This document shows positions 1-5,768 of a stretch of 43,321 nucleotides of DNA, piece after piece. Both the position numbers and the translations under genes were made by a program. Source of the DNA: DASWFI01 sp036394315 (GTDB taxonomy: Bacteria > Patescibacteriota > Doudnabacteria > UBA920 > O2-02-FULL-48-8); the NCBI GenBank assembly GCA_036394315.1, contig DASWFI010000149.1, positions 1-43,321 of the forward strand, written 5' to 3'. The number at the start of each line of letters is the position of its first letter. The first letter of the stretch is position 1. The notes under the pieces were generated by a model, which searched no databases, was not told where the DNA came from, and saw only the letters and a program-made list of their open reading frames with translations.

Positions 1-188
1 AGTCAGCAGCAGAGTTAGCAGAGTCAGCAGCAAGGTCAGCAAGGTCAGCAAGGTTAGCAGCAAGGTCAGCAGCAGAGTCAGCAAGGTCAGCAGCAAGGTC
101 AGCAGCAGAGTTAGCAGAGTCAGCAGCAAGGTCAGCAAATACAAGATACTCTAAGGAATTACTTAAACTTCTTAAGGAGGCTAAGTAG
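1..188 (+). CDS. C-terminal part of Ser-Ala-Ala-X repeat protein (continues from window end)
   Basis: Reading in frame from base 3 to the TAG at 186-188 gives about 45 residues of Ser-Ala-Ala-X and Ser-Ala-X units (X is Arg or Glu here, with Leu sometimes replacing Ser), then a non-repetitive tail NTRYSKELLKLLKEAK. No start codon lies upstream. The gene at 42523-43321 ends in the same repeat, and overlapping the ends by AGT keeps one open frame, so this is the 3' part of that gene on a circular or terminally redundant molecule. Direct end-to-start joining would create a TAG, so an overlap or an assembly collapse is needed. The tail contains an AAGGAGG (175-181) that serves the next gene, whose GTG overlaps this stop (TAGTG). 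Function unknown. Confidence 0.75.
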   Translation, partial: SAAELAESAARSARSARLAARSAAESARSAARSAAELAESAARSANTRYSKELLKLLKEAK

Positions 189-559
189 TGTCTTGGTCTT
201 ACGTAAAGCGGGATAAAGCCGATAGTGTATTTAGTCGCTATATACGATTAAAAGCTAAACGATGTATGAATTGTGGTTTACGGGGGAGGGGAGAAGAAGG
301 TATTATCGGACTCCAAGCGAGTCACTATCATGGTAGAAGAAAAGAAAGTGTTCGTTTCGATGAAGAAAATGTTGACTGTTTTTGTATAGGATGTCATAAA
401 AAATTAGGAACCGATGACAGACCAGCCTATACATCGTTCAAAATTAGACAACTCGGACAGAAAGGATTTGATCTTTTAATGCTCAGAGCAAATACACCAG
501 CAAAGAAAGATAGGAAGTTAGCTTATATGATTTATAGTAAGTTATTGAAAGAATTGTGA
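188..559 (+). CDS. NinG/Rap-like zinc nuclease family protein
   Basis: 123 residues. A CxxC pair (CMNCG, about residues 26-30) is followed by LQASHYHGR (about 42-50), then an Arg-Phe-Asp-Glu-Glu-Asn-Val stretch and CFCIGCHKKL (about 64-73). This order of CxxC, Gln-Ala-x-His, (R)-(F/W)-D-x-x-N-V and CxxCH is typical of phage NinG (Rap) recombination endonucleases, which resolve branched recombination intermediates, and of the wider zinc-HNH group. GTG is chosen as start because AAGGAGG sits 6 bases upstream and no ATG precedes the zinc motif. The GTG overlaps the stop of the repeat gene, so translation is probably coupled. Nuclease class is fairly sure; the exact DNA substrate is inference. 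Confidence 0.6.
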   Translation: MSWSYVKRDKADSVFSRYIRLKAKRCMNCGLRGRGEEGIIGLQASHYHGRRKESVRFDEENVDCFCIGCHKKLGTDDRPAYTSFKIRQLGQKGFDLLMLRANTPAKKDRKLAYMIYSKLLKEL

Positions 560-735
560 AAATTCGAATGTTAAAAGATAGATTTATAGATAAAGGTATA
601 ACCCTTGAAAAAGACAAAACGTATGAAGTAGAAGATATTATTCAGGATACTTATAAAATTAAAGTACCAATGAAACGACAAGGAAAATTTAAGTATGTAT
701 TAGTTGGAGAGAGTGAAGGAGAACTAGTCGATTAA
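556..735 (+). CDS. hypothetical small phage protein
   Basis: Starts with GTG inside the stop of the previous gene (GTGA overlap) and gives 59 residues beginning MKIRMLKDRF; an ATG at 568 is the alternative start (55 residues). The rest has alternating charged and hydrophobic residues (KTYEVEDIIQDTYKIKV, then KYVLVGE) that look like a small beta-barrel or SH3-like fold, but no family is recognised. The tight overlap with the NinG-like gene supports it as real. Confidence 0.5.
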   Translation: MKIRMLKDRFIDKGITLEKDKTYEVEDIIQDTYKIKVPMKRQGKFKYVLVGESEGELVD

Positions 736-767
736 TCCGATTTTTAGCTCCTTTTGAGCGTAGAGTT

Positions 768-932
768 ATGAATAAAGAATATAAAAAACGATTATTAGAA
801 TTAGCAAAGCAAGTTGAGGAATTACATGATAAAACTCAATTTAATAGCGGTGCAGATTTAATACCTGCATTTAACTCTAAATTAAGTCAGTTGTTAGGCT
901 TTATACAAGCATTAGAACTGGACGGTAAATGA
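768..932 (+). CDS. hypothetical 54-residue protein
   Basis: ATG at 768, stop TGA at 930-932. Helical, charged N-terminus (KKRLLELAKQVEELHDK) followed by a Leu/Phe-rich helix (SKLSQLLGFIQALEL). No known domain. No good ribosome binding site is visible. Kept because of the protein-like composition and the fit in the gene-dense stretch between the previous gene and the methyltransferase. Confidence 0.45.
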   Translation: MNKEYKKRLLELAKQVEELHDKTQFNSGADLIPAFNSKLSQLLGFIQALELDGK

Positions 933-954
933 TAGATTATTCGGAGCGTAAATT

Positions 955-1416
955 ATGAAAAGATTAGGCTATTTTGGAATAGGAATATATCAACCGAAAA
1001 CAACCGAAAATATGGGTACGCTTTGGCGTTCAGCATTTCTTTTCGGTGCAGATTTTATCTTTACCGTTGGTGCAAGATACAAGAAGCAACCGAGTGATAC
1101 ACCCAAGACAACCTTGCACGTGCCTTTGTATAACTATACGGATTTTGATGATCTTATTAAACATTTACCCGACGGGTCAAGTTTGGTCTGTATAGAAATG
1201 CTTGATAAAGCGAAATCGTTAAAAGAAGCATCGCATCCCGAAAGAGCAGTTTATTTACTTGGTGCGGAGGATCATGGAATACCGGAAGAATTTACAGAAG
1301 GCTATCAGACGGTTTATATTCCAACTGAAAGACCGTTCAGCATGAATGTCGCAGTTTGTGGCTCGCTAGTTCTTTATGACCGATTTTTCAAGGCTAAGAG
1401 TGCCGACAATCAATAG
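955..1416 (+). CDS. SpoU/TrmH-family RNA 2'-O-methyltransferase
   Basis: 153 residues, about the size of single-domain TrmL-type enzymes. SPOUT motif 1 is N19-MGTLW-R25 followed by SAFLFGADFIFTVG. Motif 2 is LLGAEDHGIPEE (about 101-112), and motif 3 is SMNVAVCGSLVLYDR (about 129-143), where S-x-N-V and the following helix build the knotted SAM site. The family transfers a methyl group from SAM to ribose 2'-OH of tRNA or rRNA as a dimer. The catalytic Arg (R25) and Asn (N131) equivalents are present, so it is probably active. As a phage gene it is an auxiliary function; target (host tRNA wobble position or rRNA) is unknown. Family call strong, substrate inferred. Confidence 0.85.
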   Translation: MKRLGYFGIGIYQPKTTENMGTLWRSAFLFGADFIFTVGARYKKQPSDTPKTTLHVPLYNYTDFDDLIKHLPDGSSLVCIEMLDKAKSLKEASHPERAVYLLGAEDHGIPEEFTEGYQTVYIPTERPFSMNVAVCGSLVLYDRFFKAKSADNQ

Positions 1417-1421
1417 AACTT

Positions 1422-1607
1422 ATGAGTAAAGATCTGATAAAAGATTTTGTTGACACAAAGAAAAAGATGGAAGGGAAATATCCTAACTATACTTTTGAGA
1501 CAAGCGCACCTTGTACGTGTTTTTGTCATTATTCAAATATGCAAAATAAATATGATTGCATTATAGAGAGTAATACCTGTAGAGAGTGCGGAAAGGCATG
1601 TCTCTAG
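1422..1607 (+). CDS. small cysteine-rich protein
   Basis: 61 residues. Charged helical N-terminus (SKDLIKDFVDTKKKMEGK), then several cysteines: CTCFC-H at about 31-36, C at about 46 and CRECGKAC at about 53-60, a likely zinc site. No family recognised. Lies 5 bases after the methyltransferase stop. The start is the only ATG in frame and has no strong ribosome binding site. Confidence 0.45.
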   Translation: MSKDLIKDFVDTKKKMEGKYPNYTFETSAPCTCFCHYSNMQNKYDCIIESNTCRECGKACL

Positions 1608-1627
1608 GCATAAAAGCGTATATAATT

Positions 1628-1855
1628 ATGGGTAAAGTACATAGAATAAAACGAAAATTCAAAAAGCATGTAGAGTTACCTGACAGAGTCAGTAGTAAAA
1701 CATGGTATAGGATGGAGGATGTTGCTTTTGAAGTTTGTAAAAATGTATCAGGAAGTTATTTTATTTTTATCTGGTCAAATCATACTTACAAATATAAAAA
1801 GGTACTGGAAAAACTTTTACATGAACTAATAGTTCCCGTAGGTTTATCCGATTAG
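1628..1855 (+). CDS. hypothetical basic protein
   Basis: 75 residues from ATG 1628; the frame is open back to a GTG at 1586, but that start would overlap the preceding gene by 22 bases. N-terminus is strongly basic (GKVHRIKRKFKKHVELPDR), then a region rich in aromatic residues (SGSYFIFIWSNHTYKYKK) and a Leu-rich helix. No family recognised. Its last 13 codons are the left arm of a 20 bp inverted repeat (1819-1838). Confidence 0.4.
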   Translation: MGKVHRIKRKFKKHVELPDRVSSKTWYRMEDVAFEVCKNVSGSYFIFIWSNHTYKYKKVLEKLLHELIVPVGLSD

Positions 1856-1939
1856 AGCTTGCTAAGAGCTATGGAAGCAGAGGTTAGCAATTCTGCGAGA
1901 AAGCGAGTCAGAATCTCGTCGGGAACTATTAGTTCATGT
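1819..1939 (+). repeat. 20 bp perfect inverted repeat enclosing a structured, tRNA-like core
   Basis: Bases 1819-1838 are exactly complementary to 1920-1939, enclosing 81 bases. Inside, GCGAG-TCAGAAT-CTCGT resembles a tRNA T-arm (5 bp, 7-base loop), the adjoining 7 bp (1832-1838 with 1920-1926) would act as an acceptor stem followed by T-A at the positions of U8 A9, and GCAGA with TCTGC could be a long variable arm. A D-loop GG and a proper U33 are missing, so it is not a convincing canonical tRNA. It spans the end of the upstream gene and lies just before the next start. Confidence 0.55.
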
Positions 1940-1957
1940 GTGAGAATGGAGGGTATT

Positions 1958-2086
1958 ATGAGTAAAAATGAAGAAGAAAAACCAATTTGTGATAAATGTG
2001 GTGAATTACTCCATTCAGGCAAATGTGAAGATGTAACAAGTTTATCTATAGAATATGAAGATGGGGAGTATGAAAAATTATCGTGA
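1958..2086 (+). CDS. small CxxC zinc-ribbon-like protein
   Basis: 42 residues from ATG 1958, preceded by GGAGGG 5 bases upstream, which decides this start although the frame is open further back through the inverted repeat. CDKCGELLHSGKC is the only cysteine cluster; the remainder is acidic (EYEDGEYEK). The 3' end overlaps the next gene by 17 bases. Function unknown. Confidence 0.5.
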   Translation: MSKNEEEKPICDKCGELLHSGKCEDVTSLSIEYEDGEYEKLS

Positions 2087-2234
2087 TATAACTTTACAAG
2101 AATTTTTAGACGCATTACGAGCTAGACAGCGTAGGGAATTTTGGCTACATATTTTTATTACATTAGCTCTCTTTCTGGTAGTTTCAGGACTCATAGCTTA
2201 TGGAATTGCAAGTTTAATGATAAAAGCATTATGA
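2070..2234 (+). CDS. single-pass membrane protein
   Basis: 54 residues. Charged N-terminal half (LQEFLDALRARQRREFW) followed by one hydrophobic segment of about 22 residues (residues 27-48: FITLALFLVVSGLIAYGIA) and a short KAL tail, giving a probable N-in single-pass topology. A GGGGAG lies before the ATG within the overlap with the previous gene. Function unknown; small early membrane proteins in phages often modulate the host envelope, but nothing here shows that. Confidence 0.5.
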   Translation: MKNYRDITLQEFLDALRARQRREFWLHIFITLALFLVVSGLIAYGIASLMIKAL

Positions 2235-2266
2235 ACGCAGACTAAACGACCCTTTTAGAACTAGAT

Positions 2267-2473
2267 ATGATTTTATTTGACGGACAACCACCATTAGGAT
2301 TTGAACCAGAGCGTTCTTCTGTTAGAAACGCAACTCCTGAAAAGGATAAGTTTTATGTGAGATCAGAGAATACTTTGGATGCGTGGACGGGAAGCGAGTA
2401 TTTTAAGTATTTGTTTAAAATAGAGTTATTCGGATTTAGAATTGTGCTATGGAAGCACGTGGAAGAACATTGA
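2267..2473 (+). CDS. hypothetical protein
   Basis: 68 residues, ATG at 2267. Begins MILFDGQPPLGFEPERSS and ends in an aromatic, hydrophobic stretch (YFKYLFKIELFGFRIVLWKH). No family recognised and no clear ribosome binding site. It overlaps the next frame by about 25 bases if that frame's first ATG is used, so one of the two starts is probably further in. Confidence 0.35.
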   Translation: MILFDGQPPLGFEPERSSVRNATPEKDKFYVRSENTLDAWTGSEYFKYLFKIELFGFRIVLWKHVEEH

Positions 2474-2700
2474 TTAGTCGAAGTAATATGGGAAATACAG
2501 CACAAGTATCAAAAGAAGAATTGAAATGGAGAAAACTGCATAGCTGTTTTTCACCTGGTTGTCGTAACATTTCTTTTCTGAGAGATTGGGCTGGATGGGT
2601 TTGGTGCTTCAAACATTACTGGCGAGAACTATGGTTGATAGAGCGAAAAGGAGAAAGATTACATTTTTTGAGGCATAGTCAAGTTTGGTTCAACAAATAA
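2449..2700 (+). CDS. hypothetical Trp-rich protein
   Basis: 83 residues from ATG 2449; ATG 2488 (70 residues) avoids the overlap with the preceding gene and may be the true start. The body has CFSPGCRN and a Trp-rich segment (RDWAGWVWCFKHYWRELWLIERK), with Cys-x4-Cys and Cys-x2-His spacing that could bind a metal. No family recognised. Confidence 0.4.
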   Translation: MEARGRTLISRSNMGNTAQVSKEELKWRKLHSCFSPGCRNISFLRDWAGWVWCFKHYWRELWLIERKGERLHFLRHSQVWFNK

Positions 2701-2714
2701 GTGATTTTAAAAGT

Positions 2715-2903
2715 ATGGAAGACAAAATAAAAGAAATTGAGGAATTGAAAGAAAGATGCGTTGATTTTGTAGGCGGTAAATTGGTATATGTTCATCCGCC
2801 AGCAGAAGAAGTGCTTAGTAGTAAAGCGCATTCTTGGAGTATTCCAACAATAGCTTATGAAAGAGCAATCAAGGATGTTTTAGAAATATTACGAACCGAA
2901 TAA
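2715..2903 (+). CDS. hypothetical protein
   Basis: 62 residues from ATG 2715 (the frame extends to a TTG at 2685 that would overlap the previous gene). Begins with a charged helix (MEDKIKEIEELKERC), then a hydrophobic GGKLVYVHPPAEEVLSS stretch and a C-terminal helix ending LEILRTE. No known domain. Confidence 0.4.
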   Translation: MEDKIKEIEELKERCVDFVGGKLVYVHPPAEEVLSSKAHSWSIPTIAYERAIKDVLEILRTE

Positions 2904-2938
2904 TGTGACTTAGTTGCTATGGAAAGGAAAGTAAGAAA

Positions 2939-3028
2939 ATGAAAATTGACATAGAATGGTTATTTTGGCTTTCTGGATTCTTAAGTGGAGCAGGATTGGT
3001 TATACTTTCTTTTCATTTACATTTTTAG
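2939..3028 (+). CDS. 29-residue membrane peptide
   Basis: ATG 2939, stop TAG 3026-3028. The whole peptide after MKIDIEW is hydrophobic (LFWLSGFLSGAGLVILSF), enough for one membrane span. A GGAAAGGAAAGTAAG purine run precedes the start. It ends one base before the next gene's ATG. Very short, so only moderate confidence. Confidence 0.35.
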   Translation: MKIDIEWLFWLSGFLSGAGLVILSFHLHF

Positions 3029-3029
3029 T

Positions 3030-3332
3030 ATGACATCAAAAGAAAGAATAGTTACGGTTCTTAGACAATATGCTCAAGCTCATAATGATCTTGATTTACA
3101 TATCTTGGCTATTGTAAGACTTTTTGAATTAGAACTCTCTCAACAACGTATCGAGTGGGAAAAAGAGCAAATAGATATTGAGGCCTTATTGGTAATTAAA
3201 AAAGAACAATGGGAAAGAGGGTTGCAGGAGAAAATAAAAAAATTTATAGTTTATGATATTGGTGATGCACCTGTTTTAGTAGAACGTCTTTCTGTTTTAA
3301 CTCTCTTAGAATCCAAACCGCCAAAAAGCTGA
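3030..3332 (+). CDS. hypothetical helical protein
   Basis: 100 residues from ATG 3030; the frame is open to 2985 in the membrane-peptide region, but ATG 3030 directly follows that peptide's stop. Predominantly helical with heptad-like charged stretches (LFELELSQQRIEWEKEQ; KKEQWERGLQEKIKK). No family recognised. The next 130 bases hold only a 20-codon ORF at 3362-3424 (MRVTHL start) that I do not call. Confidence 0.45.
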   Translation: MTSKERIVTVLRQYAQAHNDLDLHILAIVRLFELELSQQRIEWEKEQIDIEALLVIKKEQWERGLQEKIKKFIVYDIGDAPVLVERLSVLTLLESKPPKS

Positions 3333-3463
3333 ATATCATTCAGAGTGTTCCCATTGTTAAAATGAGGGTTACGCATCTCAAAACAACACGTAAAATCGAA
3401 TATTGTAGAATCGATACAAACTAAGGTACTTTGTATACAAGATTTGAAAGATATATACAAACT

Positions 3464-3694
3464 ATGGAAGATAAATGTGTAAAACTGTTTGTTAGTCGAA
3501 GTATGAATAAAACAAATAAAATGATAGAAATACGGGAAGGATGGTTTGCAAGCGAATATGCTCTTAATGATTTTAAGAAATACTTGCATCCACAAGCGAT
3601 TATTTTTAAAGAAGAGCCAGCGAATGAATTATATGATCAATGGAGACTAATTTGGTGGCAGCCGGAAGAAACGTTATTGATTGAGGCGAAATGA
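3464..3694 (+). CDS. hypothetical protein
   Basis: 76 residues from ATG 3464; the frame is open to a TTG at 3431. Contains WFASEYALNDFKKYLHPQAIIFKEEPANELYD and a Trp-rich tail (WRLIWWQPEE). No known family. Last gene before the packaging operon; the terS promoter begins at its 3' end. Confidence 0.4.
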   Translation: MEDKCVKLFVSRSMNKTNKMIEIREGWFASEYALNDFKKYLHPQAIIFKEEPANELYDQWRLIWWQPEETLLIEAK

Positions 3695-3711
3695 GAAGGG
3701 TATGATATAAT
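3681..3711 (+). promoter_or_regulatory. extended -10 promoter for the packaging/structural operon
   Basis: TGATATAAT (3703-3711) is a perfect extended -10 element. TTGAGG at 3681-3686 is the best -35 (spacer 19, long but tolerated with an extended -10). The predicted transcript start, near 3718, is only about 3 bases before the terS ATG at 3721, so the message would have almost no leader. Confidence 0.6.
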
Positions 3712-3720
3712 GTCAGCGAT

Positions 3721-4095
3721 ATGACAGCGAGGCAAGGTAAGGTAATAAATAAAGTATTGGAATCCAATGGTAAGTTGGCCGTGAGTAAGGCTATGCTTGA
3801 TGCTGGATATCCACCTACTACAGCTAAGAATCCACAACAATTAACTAGATCAAAAGGTTGGCAGGAACTCATGGAGCAATACTTACCAGATAATAAATTA
3901 CTTAAAGTACACAATGAAGGATTAGAAGCAGTTAAAGTAATTAACTCTCATACAGAACCAGATTATATAATCGTTGATTATCAAACAAGAGCTAAATATT
4001 TGGAATTAGGTTATAAAGTAAAAGGAAGAATGAATGATAATACTACGTTAGTTCAGGTTAATAATCCAGAAGATATGAATGTAGTATTTGAATGA
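3721..4095 (+). CDS. terS: putative small terminase subunit
   Basis: 124 residues, directly upstream of and overlapping TerL (ATGA). The N-terminal half reads as a helix-turn-helix region (KVINKVLESNGKLAVSKAMLDAGYPPTTAKNPQQL), as in DNA-recognising small terminases, followed by KGWQELMEQYLPDNKLLKVHNEGLEA and a C-terminal part suited to oligomerisation. It would bind the packaging site and deliver DNA to TerL. Call rests on position plus the HTH-like part. The near-leaderless promoter is just upstream; no ribosome binding site is visible. Confidence 0.7.
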   Translation: MTARQGKVINKVLESNGKLAVSKAMLDAGYPPTTAKNPQQLTRSKGWQELMEQYLPDNKLLKVHNEGLEAVKVINSHTEPDYIIVDYQTRAKYLELGYKVKGRMNDNTTLVQVNNPEDMNVVFE

Positions 4096-5468
4096 ATGTT
4101 AAACTCCATGTCGGACAACTCGAAGTTGCAAAAGATGAACATAGATTCAGAATTATTTGTGCAGGTAGACGGTGGGGTAAATCAGTTCTTTCAGCTCTTA
4201 TTATCTTACAATGGGCAACAAAGAATAAAGGGTTATATTGGATTGTTTCACCAAGTTATCGTCAAGCCAAGCAAATTCATTGGTTACAACTTAAACGGCT
4301 TGTACCAATAGCATGGATAGATAAAAAGAATGAAGTCGAATTATCAATCACACTCAAAAATGGATCAACTATCGAACTCAAGGGAGCAGAGAATCCAGAC
4401 GCTTTACGAGGGGTTAAACTTCGAGGATTGGTTATTGACGAAATCGCTTCTATACGAAATTGGCCTTGGCTTTGGCAGGAGGTATTACGTGCTACCCTTA
4501 CTGATTACCAAGCTCCTGTTATTTTTATTTCCACACCTAAAGGATACAACCACTTTTACGATCTCTATAATGCTGGACAGACCTCCCAAAGTGATTATAA
4601 ATCATGGCGTTTTACAAGTTATGATAATCCCTACATCAAGAAAGAGGAAATAGATCATGCTAAAACAGAACTTACAGAAGATACTTTTGCTCAGGAATAT
4701 CTTGCCGATTTCAGGAAGTTCACCGGACTTGTCTACAAAGGATTTCAAAGAGAACTACACGTTATCGATCCATTTGATATACCGGAATCTTGGGATGTTT
4801 ATCGTTGTATGGATTTCGGCTCTACTAATCCTACCACATGTCTCTGGATTGCTACAGATGGTGATTATAATTTCTTTATTTCTGATGAGTACTATACCAC
4901 TAATCGGACTATTGATGAACATGCTGGCATTATCAACGCAAGACCACTATCGCAACGAGTTACCCAAACCTTTGGAGATCCAAGCGGAGCACAATGGATT
5001 AAAGAATTTGAATGGCGAAAGATCTGGATTACTCCCGCAACCAAAGAACTTACCCAACAGTTTAACTCATGGGTCAGACTGGGAATTGAGAAAGTTGCAG
5101 AGCATCTTAAACCAACACCAGGAAGAAGCGTCCCAATCATACAACCCAGAAACATGTATACATCCTCAATTGAACAAGCTATGCCGTCATTGTTTGTTTT
5201 TTCAACTTGTACAAACACAATCAGAGAATTTGAAACTTATCGCTGGAAAGAAAAAAGTGTCAGAGAAGCACAAGACATCAACGAACCGGATGTACCAGAA
5301 AAAGCAAATGACCATGCACTCGACGCATTGAGATACTTTATGGTAAGTTATAAAAAAGCTAATAAGTATACCGTTCCTGCCAATGATTTATCTAACCAGA
5401 ACTGGTCATTAGATATGAATAATAGTAGTGTGGATAACTCTGTGGATAACTGGGATATAGGAAGTTAA
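4092..5468 (+). CDS. terL: terminase large subunit (packaging ATPase and nuclease)
   Basis: 458 residues, normal TerL size. The Walker A-like AGRRWGKS is at residues 24-31 and the Walker B LVIDEI near 112-117, forming the packaging ATPase. The C-terminal RNase H-like nuclease has acidic motifs at MDFGSTNPT (about 239), FGDPSG (about 294) and NDHALDALRYF (about 405-415). It works at the portal vertex to pump DNA into the prohead and cut the concatemer. Starts by ATGA overlap with terS. All key residues appear intact. One of the most certain calls in the window. Confidence 0.96.
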   Translation: MNVKLHVGQLEVAKDEHRFRIICAGRRWGKSVLSALIILQWATKNKGLYWIVSPSYRQAKQIHWLQLKRLVPIAWIDKKNEVELSITLKNGSTIELKGAENPDALRGVKLRGLVIDEIASIRNWPWLWQEVLRATLTDYQAPVIFISTPKGYNHFYDLYNAGQTSQSDYKSWRFTSYDNPYIKKEEIDHAKTELTEDTFAQEYLADFRKFTGLVYKGFQRELHVIDPFDIPESWDVYRCMDFGSTNPTTCLWIATDGDYNFFISDEYYTTNRTIDEHAGIINARPLSQRVTQTFGDPSGAQWIKEFEWRKIWITPATKELTQQFNSWVRLGIEKVAEHLKPTPGRSVPIIQPRNMYTSSIEQAMPSLFVFSTCTNTIREFETYRWKEKSVREAQDINEPDVPEKANDHALDALRYFMVSYKKANKYTVPANDLSNQNWSLDMNNSSVDNSVDNWDIGS

Positions 5469-5470
5469 AT

Positions 5471-5737
5471 ATGAATAGTTTATCAACAATACAACAAGCG
5501 AATCAATTACGGTTTCTTTCAATGTTAGAGCAATCAGATCCGGCACTCTATATGATAAAGATTGCCTTAGATGAAACACATGTTAATCCTTTGGTAGTTA
5601 TTCCAGTAATCAGAGCAATCAGTAGCTTAACTTATGATGGATATGGTAAGGTACAAATCTTCATGCAGGCAAGAATGATAACGCAAATTAAACCGGAAGC
5701 AAGTACAGAAGTGAATGAACCAGCAATTAAAAGTTGA
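5471..5737 (+). CDS. hypothetical protein between TerL and portal
   Basis: 88 residues, starting 2 bases after the TerL stop with GATATAGGAAG upstream. Helical: LRFLSMLEQSDPALYMIKIALDE, then VNPLVVIPVIRAISSLTYDGYGKVQIFMQAR. No family recognised. Its constant place between terminase and portal suggests a packaging or head accessory role, but nothing in the sequence proves it. Confidence 0.6.
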   Translation: MNSLSTIQQANQLRFLSMLEQSDPALYMIKIALDETHVNPLVVIPVIRAISSLTYDGYGKVQIFMQARMITQIKPEASTEVNEPAIKS

Positions 5738-5768
5738 CTTTAAGTAAGAAAGGAGTAGAATTCAATTC

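Noticed and set aside
1..141. CRISPR-like direct repeats at the window ends
   Set aside because: Units are codon-based (3 and 4 codons), contiguous without unique spacers, and lie in an open reading frame.
1832..1927. Canonical tRNA with CTA anticodon
   Set aside because: T-arm and acceptor fit, but the D-loop lacks GG, position 33 is not T and the anticodon stem has only four pairs; kept as a structured repeat instead.
3362..3424. 20-codon ORF between 3030-3332 and 3464-3694
   Set aside because: No clear ribosome site, and too short to support by composition.
4657..5331. 224-residue + frame ORF inside TerL
   Set aside because: It is an out-of-frame shadow of the terminase large subunit, which has intact ATPase and nuclease motifs.
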